Assembly: GCA_016169945.1 (NCBI GenBank)
Contig: JADLSH010000127.1
Span: forward strand, 1,986,501-2,050,500
DNA length: 64,000 nucleotides
Direction: 5' to 3'
DNA from: Trachythela sp. YZ-2020
Lineage: Eukaryota > Cnidaria > Anthozoa > Malacalcyonacea > Clavulariidae
Shown here: piece after piece, positions 58,201 to 64,000 of the stretch
Numbering within the stretch: the stretch's first letter is position 1
Layout of the letters: every line of letters starts with the position of its first letter
Program-made: the position numbers and the translations under genes
The notes under the pieces: model-generated
The model's input: the letters and a program-made list of their open reading frames with translations, nothing else
Told to the model about the DNA's origin: nothing
The model's database searches: none

Positions 58201-61200
58201 AACTGTCATGTAACTTCTGCTCTCGTTTGACCAAGCCATGAGAGTTGAGAAACTAATGCAAAGCCTCCTTTGCCAACTCTTGTTTTCGTTTGACGAGCTT
58301 TGGGAAGTCTTTGAACCCTAGTTGGGGAGTTATCAATACCTTATCCACAAATTACCCACCTACCTATGACGTCAACATATGACGTCACCGAAACACTGCC
58401 GAATGCACTGCTTGCAACACACGTGTAATTTCCACTATCATTGGGCTGGATAGCTTTGTTATGAAATGAAATTCCATATCTGCGGTAAGAACTTTTGGGA
58501 CACACGCGACCATTGTGATACCACGTGATTTCTGGGTCTGGATTACCGCTGGCCAGGCACTCAATATTGACTTCGGTCCCGGCTATGGTAGTGATGTCAT
58601 CGCCCACTTTGAGTATGACTTGGTTTTCTCCATTTATGGCAGTGAGCTTCTTCCTTAAGGACAAGATCATTGGCAGGACCGGCTCTATGGATAGGAAAAC
58701 GTGTAATTTGTAAAATAGGCAGTGTGTAGCATAATTATGTCGGTGCCTAAGAATATTCTTCGAATTTCTGAACATTTGCCCTATACTTTTGGAAAATATT
58801 AGGCATTGCAAGTTCTCTGCAAACTACTTCCTGTTTCGTAAAATGTTTTGACCATGAAATGTCGTTGTTAAATCGCGAGTTAAACCATCTTCAATTTTAC
58901 CGAGACTTCATTATTCTTAAATTTGAATCCGAAATGAGAATAATTTCCATACTCAAACAATAGATTTGCGCTCAATTCCCAATGGTGGAAAATGCGGTTT
59001 CGAGCGGCCGTTTTAAATTGGATCATATTTGGCCAAATTTGGATTACTTTTTTTAATACACTCTGTAGATCAATGGACCCTTACCTACAAACTTGATGTG
59101 AGACGCCAATTGCGTTTGGCCAACAAAACTCTTCGCCTTACAGACATATCTTCCAGACAACACAACACTATGTGGAAGAAACAGTCTATCCCCCTTGATA
59201 TATTTTCGTTCAATCTTCCCGTTTGCTTTACTCCACTCGATATGCGGCCTCGGAGTACCACTGACATTACAGATCAACATTAGTAGAGACTTTCCGTAGC
59301 ATGTAACATTACTACCAACTGTGATTGATAGAATCTTGTAATTTTCCGTGAATACTTCGTATTTGAAATCTGAAAGTATCTGCGGTTGTCGTGGATCTGA
59401 CAAGATAATAAAGGTAGCGCAACAGTATTAAATAAAGAATAATACATACATGGGTGCGCGGAAATACCAGATTTATTTCGAGTGTCGAACATGATATCTC
59501 ACGAGTGAGCGCAGCGAATGAGTGAGATATCATGTTCAACACGAGAAATAAATCTGGTATTTCCAAGCATCCATGTATTTTTCTGTTTATTATATAAAAG
59601 ACAGTCTTTTCAAACAAAATAAAATAAAATATTCATTTTCATAAACCTAAAAAGCGATTTTTATCAGTGCTCGAAATCTCTATAAAGCACTATACTTTAT
59701 ATAATAATTTAATTTATTTTAATAATACTTCGTCACAATTTACATATGTTAAAACAAGCAACGCTGACACTAAATAGCACACGTACACTGTAACATGGAC
59801 GTGACTGGAGAAAGGAACAGGACTTGCGTCCCCCAATTGATACCTTACCCCTACATGCCCCTATCAATTAGTACAAATATTTAAACTAACAACTATAAAC
59901 TATATAATATAAAGTTAAGTACAGCCAGGAGGGCTGTATGATGGTAATTTAGCATTATAGAATTTATGCAGACTGGTTCTGAATATGGATATACTAGAGT
60001 CGTTCTGAGATTTCAGTTCAGATGGAAGACTGTTCCACAGATTTGCCGACCTTATATAAAACGAATTCCTAAAGTAGTCCTGTTTATGTTTTATCAGAAA
60101 GTTGAAATTGTTTTCAATTTTTTTTATATTAATGTTTAAATTCATTTTAAAATGGTACTTGTATTGTGTTTTCTTTATTGTGAAGCCCGATAGGCGATAG
60201 GCCATAGGCGATAGCAAGTTATTTTTGGTTCTACACTGTTCTCCGTAGAGGTCCAGTAAGGACCATCCTTTTCCGGTCCAGTGTTACTACAGGAGGAAAC
60301 CTAAACCAAACTAACTTTATTTATACTTGATAGCTCTATCAGTTCTAAACTATTCTTCTTCAAAGGGTCCAGTAGGGACCATTCTTTATTGGTCCAGCGT
60401 TACTTCAGGAGGAAACCTAAACTAAACTGAATAGTTTTATCAGCTCTGTTTAACTGTTCTTTCTAGAGGTACAGCAAGAGCCAATCCCTGCAAAACCTGT
60501 GATGTTTGGTGAAATCTAACTGGAAGCACTCTTCTCACATGCAAGGAGGCGAAAATATTATCGGACAACTGTATATTGCAGGAATGAAACCCCAATCACA
60601 GAAGTGAAAGGCACAAGCACTAACCAAACATATTACCTATATATTCGATGACCGTGCTAGCATTACTCGTGCCGTTTACATTGCTAACAACACACGTATA
60701 CACTCCAGCATGAAGAGAAACATTCCGTAAAAGAAGTGAATTATTCTGTATCAACAAATCAAGCTCCTCAATGCCGTTTCCAACACTCTCCCCATTGAAC
60801 AACCATGATATTGTAGGCACTGGCTCGCCGTCTGCATCGCAAACTAGAGTGACATTCACGTTACAGTAAAATGTTGCGTTGTCCCCCACGAATAGTGAAA
60901 TCGGTTCTAAACAGCGCGCTTCTTGCAAATGTTGTTCACCGGTTGCAATGTAAGGTATCGATTCGTCTAAAATGCAATAAAAATTATATCATTTAGCCTT
61001 TAGGTTTTATGTTTGACTGACTTAAATAGTAGTTGAAAATAGTAAGAAAATGGCAATTATGGAAATTATAGTAATTTTTCACACTATGGATATACCATGG
61101 ATATAATATTGATATAATATAGAAATGACATAAAATGGATCTTGGAAAGCATACCAAAAGATTAATTTACTTACCAATTTGATTTACAGCATTCAGCAAG

Positions 61201-63069
61201 ACAATCTAAAGATATAAGGAAGAAATTACGTTACCTACGATACAAATGACAGACTCCAATAATATTGGCCCGGTGCGAAGTAAGTTTTTATTACGATCAT
61301 GTTATAGTCAAAAATATTTTCTTGAAGTAGTATAAATAACCACCCTATCGCGCTAATTATGTTGATTAGGGATAATTTATTATTTTCGGGTTCGATCCGT
61401 TATAATTCCATTGTTCGTGCTTCCAGTGCAGTGTTAAAACTCACGTCACATCATTAGCATTGATTACGTTGGTAAGGTTCCTGATTAATAGCAATGCTAC
61501 AGTGTTTGAATATCTTACCTCATGCCGGGTAAGTCCCGCGGTTAGTCTAACTGTCTGCGCAAATGCTGAGAACATTTCAACGATATTACAGTATTAAAAG
61601 TAAGTAGTGAATTATCACTCATTGCCGTGGACTGTTAATCAGACTAATCCGACTTAGGCAATCATTAAGCTATTATGAAACAATGGACGTATTTGTAGCT
61701 TCCGGAAGAAAAAGGTATTTCTGGAATTATAATGTGAAAAATAGAAACTAAACGAAACTGAACTAACTTTTAATCTTATATACTGGATAGCTATATCAGT
61801 TCTAAACTGTTCTTCCTAGAGGTGCTGTAATGGCCATTCCTTATTGGTGTTGTGTTCCTACAGGAGGAAACCGAAATATTTGGATCCAAACAAGAAGATA
61901 TGACTGCGGATACATTATTTAACCCCCTGTCGATTTGAAAGAGACGTGCGCTAATTAGTCATGCGCATTAACTTTTCGAAAGTGAATAACTTATTGAAAG
62001 GAATTGCAGGACAGGACAAAATGTCACTGAATATCTGTGGAGATCATACAATTCAATTTAAACGTGCAACCTAAAGCGATGTTTATTTTATGCCAGCCCC
62101 TTCTAGGTGGCCTTGGTGTGTTTATATTATTATGGCTTTGCCCCCTTTGGCTTATCCCTCGTATTTGTTTGTCATTCGCCAATTATGGTTCGATAATACG
62201 GAAATCTACGCACATTAGAACGTATTTGCAAGTAAGGCCAGTTTTAATGCGGCTTTGAAACATTAATCTTGTAATTAACCTATTTGAAATATTCTACGTT
62301 TTTATTCTGGCGTATTCTTTATTCTTCCGTTAGGCTAAACCGAACGAAGGTCAGTTTGTAGGTTTTTGATCAAAAGTCTCTAAGATATTTGATGTCGCTT
62401 GCTAAATTTCGAACTCATTCATTTCTGAGCGTGGATTGTAGGCGAGACCTCGTACATATTATGATAGATCCAGTAGTTTCCACATGTTTTGGTAAATGTT
62501 TTTATTGAAAGCAAATGTGTGGGAACAAACAAATTCAGTTATAATAAAAGGACCCGCCCTATCAGTAGTAGCAAGGTCTAGCAACCCATGATTTCAAATC
62601 TTTTTTACTTCTATGCAGATATCTATTAACTTTGATGACAGACGCGTTGTATTTCGTGTAGGATTCTAACTTATCCAGCGAAGTAATGCTCTTAACCTTT
62701 AGGTGACTGGACAAAATTAGTCACGCTTGTCTGCACGCTATACCAAATTCGAGCAAATATGCTCGGCCTTAGGTCGACTAAGTCATAGGTTTAGGGATTC
62801 CCCAATCCCCACAAACGATATATAGCCCAACTTTTACATGAAATACTACAGAAATCCTAGTTGCGCTATCATTTTAAACCCAAGCAATAACTATGACCCT
62901 TTATTCTTATATAGTAAATATCAACAGATCTAACAGTGTCAATTTGACCAAAGAATCTCAATGCCCTTCAAATTAACATGTTACGCGCAAATGCGTAATT
63001 ACATGAGACGCATACCTGAAGTAAGAATACGCTTCCCAGATAAGCCACGAATTGTATTTTCCATTTCAT
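55205..63069 (-). CDS. Secreted protein with six Ig domains (9 coding exons, 702 aa)
   Basis: Exons in order: 63069-63016, 61205-61175, 60966-60637, 59396-59085, 58684-58364, 57557-57234, 56611-56276, 55999-55655, 55260-55205 (TAG). Exons 1 and 2 encode a signal peptide (MKWKIQFVAYLGSVFLLQ, then IVLLNAVNQ). Each of the next six exons is 312-345 nt, phase 1-1, and holds one I-set-like Ig domain with both cysteines and the core Trp (for example VNIECLASGNPDPEITWYHN to SGNYTCVASS). Five of the six open with a short linker of the type (E/A/D)PvxPxI. The last exon adds a basic tail (DRNRYNRSQTNKRLETQK) with no membrane segment, so secretion is predicted. The family could not be narrowed. Hemicentin/peroxidasin-like extracellular Ig arrays are comparable. 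A 5' UTR part starts after an acceptor at 63103. Confidence 0.86.
55285..55615. repeat. AT-rich ATCAATCAATAATTATA minisatellite in Ig gene intron 8
   Basis: Irregular copies of ATCAATCAATAATTATA and ATCAATCATTATGATCA fill most of the last intron of the Ig gene. Confidence 0.85.
56647..57086. mobile_element. hAT-like MITE in Ig gene intron 6
   Basis: The left end CACTGACGTATG and right end TCCTACGCCACTG are imperfect inverted repeats. An exact 8-bp duplication, ATTGAAAT (56639-56646 and 57087-57094), flanks them. The interior has GGGGGGCTAAGCCCCCC-type palindromes and GGAGCATGCATGCCCCCG, similar to the element at 11508-11832. Confidence 0.75.
57620..57745 (-). mobile_element. SINE-1 fragment in Ig gene intron 5
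   Basis: It contains CAAACTGGAAGCACG, AGTCAACTGCATATTGCAGG and AATCGAACCGGTC. The last is the reverse complement of an intact Pol III B-box. Only the head-proximal half is present. Confidence 0.65.
57842..58146. mobile_element. PIF/Harbinger-like MITE with TAA duplication in Ig gene intron 5
   Basis: AGGCCGGTTTACAGTTCGCG on the left mirrors CGCGAACTGTAAACCGGCCT on the right. TAA flanks each side (57839-57841 and 58147-58149). It is inserted in the ACTCTCATGCAACTC repeat that continues on both sides. Confidence 0.8.
59447..59578. mobile_element. Foldback element in Ig gene intron 3
   Basis: Arms of about 56 bp (GAAATACCAGATTTATTTCG to GAACATGATATCTCAC, and the mirrored copy) surround a short centre, TGAGCGCAGCGAATGAG. 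Outer ends ATACATGGGTGC and GCATCCATGTAT also pair. Confidence 0.7.
59915..60217 (-). mobile_element. 3' end of a non-LTR retrotransposon in Ig gene intron 3
   Basis: An open minus-strand frame of 100 codons contains FYIRSANLWNSLPSELKS followed by a short helix and a stop. This is the hallmark C-terminus of CR1/L2-like reverse-transcriptase ORFs. The frame is intact over this length, so it is younger than the copy at 7890-8270. The rest of the element is absent (5' truncated). Confidence 0.65.
60225..60610 (-). mobile_element. Two to three consecutive SINE-1 copies in Ig gene intron 3
   Basis: AACTTTATTTATACTTGATA, AGGAGGAAACCTAAACTAAA and CTGTATATTGCAGGAATGAA recur in series. The end nearest the exon at 60637 keeps the head-like CAATCACAGAAGTGAAAGGC. 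Segments of about 120 bp are repeated, as at 36238-36735. Confidence 0.65.
61750..61890 (-). mobile_element. SINE-1 fragment in Ig gene intron 1
   Basis: ATATACTGGATAGCTATATC, TTCTAAACTGTTCTTCCTAG and CAGGAGGAAACCGAAATATT mark the 3' half of the SINE in minus orientation. Confidence 0.6.
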
Positions 63070-64000
63070 ACTGCAGCCGACCAAGCTCTCGTGTACATAT
63101 GCCTGTGGTTTTAAAAACATAAGTTACATAAACAATGAACAATGAATCAACGATGTGTTAATTAACCTGATAACGACCAGACGATATAATCAGCGAGACA
63201 TCATTCATACCTCGAGATATGTTCGTTCTTAAAACTTGCCCTTTCTTCTAAAAACAGGTCAGGTTTTTCAAAACCTAGCCTGCGCTGTGTTCTGACAAGC
63301 TGGTGGTGTTGGTCTGTGCTCCGGCGATGCATGACAGACTTTCTTAAGCCATGCATCGGAACTCAGCAATCATCAAGTGTTGAGGTAATCGGATCTCACC
63401 GGAAATGGTATGAATTGGCGAAATCCGTGAGAGTATTTGGCCAGCGACAAACTGGAAAATTGTTGGACATTCAGACGCGCACATTAGTATGCAGAACTGT
63501 CCGAGATTAACCCGATAATTTGCACCTTTCACCGATTTCTGATTGTTTTGGTAGAGAACATTTAACGAACTTCTTGTTCACCTTTGGAAAGCAGAGATTT
63601 CTCCAGATTCTCCGGTTTCCTCCTGTAGTAACACTGGGCCGACTACGAATGACTCTCACTCGACTTCTAGGGAGAACAGTTTGGGACTGCTTAAGCCATC
63701 CAATATAAATAAAGTTAGTTACATTTTCGCTGCCCAAATAGAAATTTCCAAATATATTTAACACTTCTGTGCGCATAAAACGCAAGTTGTTTTTTTCCGG
63801 ATTGTCAAATATTTAAAACCACACCCAGGAAAATGCCACCCACACAAGGTGGCATATTCCCCTCCCCTCCTCAGAGGCCTGCGGGGCTTTTCAATGAAGG
63901 TGTGAACCCAGATCGAGATAGTTGCGGTGGAATATGTGACGGCGTGAGATAAAAGCAAATGCCAATAACTTTCTCTCCGTCAAAGCACGGTAAGCATCTG
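63070..64000. other. Upstream region of the Ig gene, to window end
   Basis: It contains the 5' UTR part of the Ig transcript (63070-63102, bounded by an acceptor), presumably a further 5' exon, and a plus-oriented SINE-1 fragment at 63600-63722. Open frames at 63316-63510 and 63507-63785 have no recognisable domains. Confidence 0.5.
63600..63722 (+). mobile_element. SINE-1 3' half, plus orientation
   Basis: TCTCCGGTTTCCTCCTGTAG, TAGGGAGAACAGTTTGGGAC and CCATCCAATATAAATAAAGT match the plus-strand copy at 32157-32425. Confidence 0.65.

Noticed and set aside
62037..62258. Hydrophobic plus-strand frame with a possible donor after THIRTYLQ
   Set aside because: It could be a leader exon, but it begins without a good ATG context, no partner exon is visible, and it lies within intron 1 of the minus-strand Ig gene.
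63316..63510. 64-codon plus frame near the window end
   Set aside because: No recognisable domain or splice context.

Overview
The window is nuclear DNA from an animal. It carries intron-rich genes with standard GT-AG splice sites and metazoan-type proteins: an exocyst subunit, an ubiquilin, a PARP14-type ADP-ribosyltransferase and a secreted immunoglobulin-domain protein. Dispersed short repeats, miniature inverted-repeat elements and trinucleotide arrays are abundant, and the base composition is AT-rich. This fits a marine invertebrate, most plausibly a cnidarian or another early-branching animal, but the sequence alone does not fix the phylum. I rebuilt six spliced genes by hand from splice sites, reading-phase continuity and homology to known families. 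Together they contain 73 introns.

Layout: 52-1794 (+) is the last exon of a gene that encodes a trypsin-like serine-protease-fold protein with a long acidic insert. 3403-17274 (+) is a 15-exon PARP14-like gene (RRM repeats, KH-like region, three macrodomains, WWE, ART domain; 1738 codons). 19616-23234 (+) and 24915-28956 (-) are two tail-to-tail genes for type II membrane coiled-coil proteins. They share intron phases and exon sizes, so they are an inverted duplicate pair; the minus copy has an apparent one-base frameshift. 29487-42965 (-) is EXOC2/Sec5 in 25 exons. 43710-50627 (+) is ubiquilin in 18 exons, head-to-head with EXOC2 across 744 bp. 55205-63069 (-) is a secreted protein with six Ig domains in nine coding exons. 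Between ubiquilin and the Ig gene lie a possible orphan signal-peptide exon (+) and a degraded reverse-transcriptase element (-).

Introns and spacers are packed with small transposons: hAT-like elements with 8-bp target duplications, PIF/Harbinger-like elements with TAA or TTA duplications, a TA-flanked foldback element, two non-LTR retrotransposon 3' ends, and a tRNA-derived SINE present about ten times. (GAT)n-type arrays occupy several introns, including the two introns that split macrodomains 1 and 2 at the same structural position.

Functionally the genes are mostly independent housekeeping units: exocyst tethering, proteasome shuttling, and membrane coiled-coil proteins perhaps of the Golgi. 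The first two genes, a protease-fold protein and a PARP14-type macro-PARP, both belong to classes often linked to innate immunity. That link is inference here.
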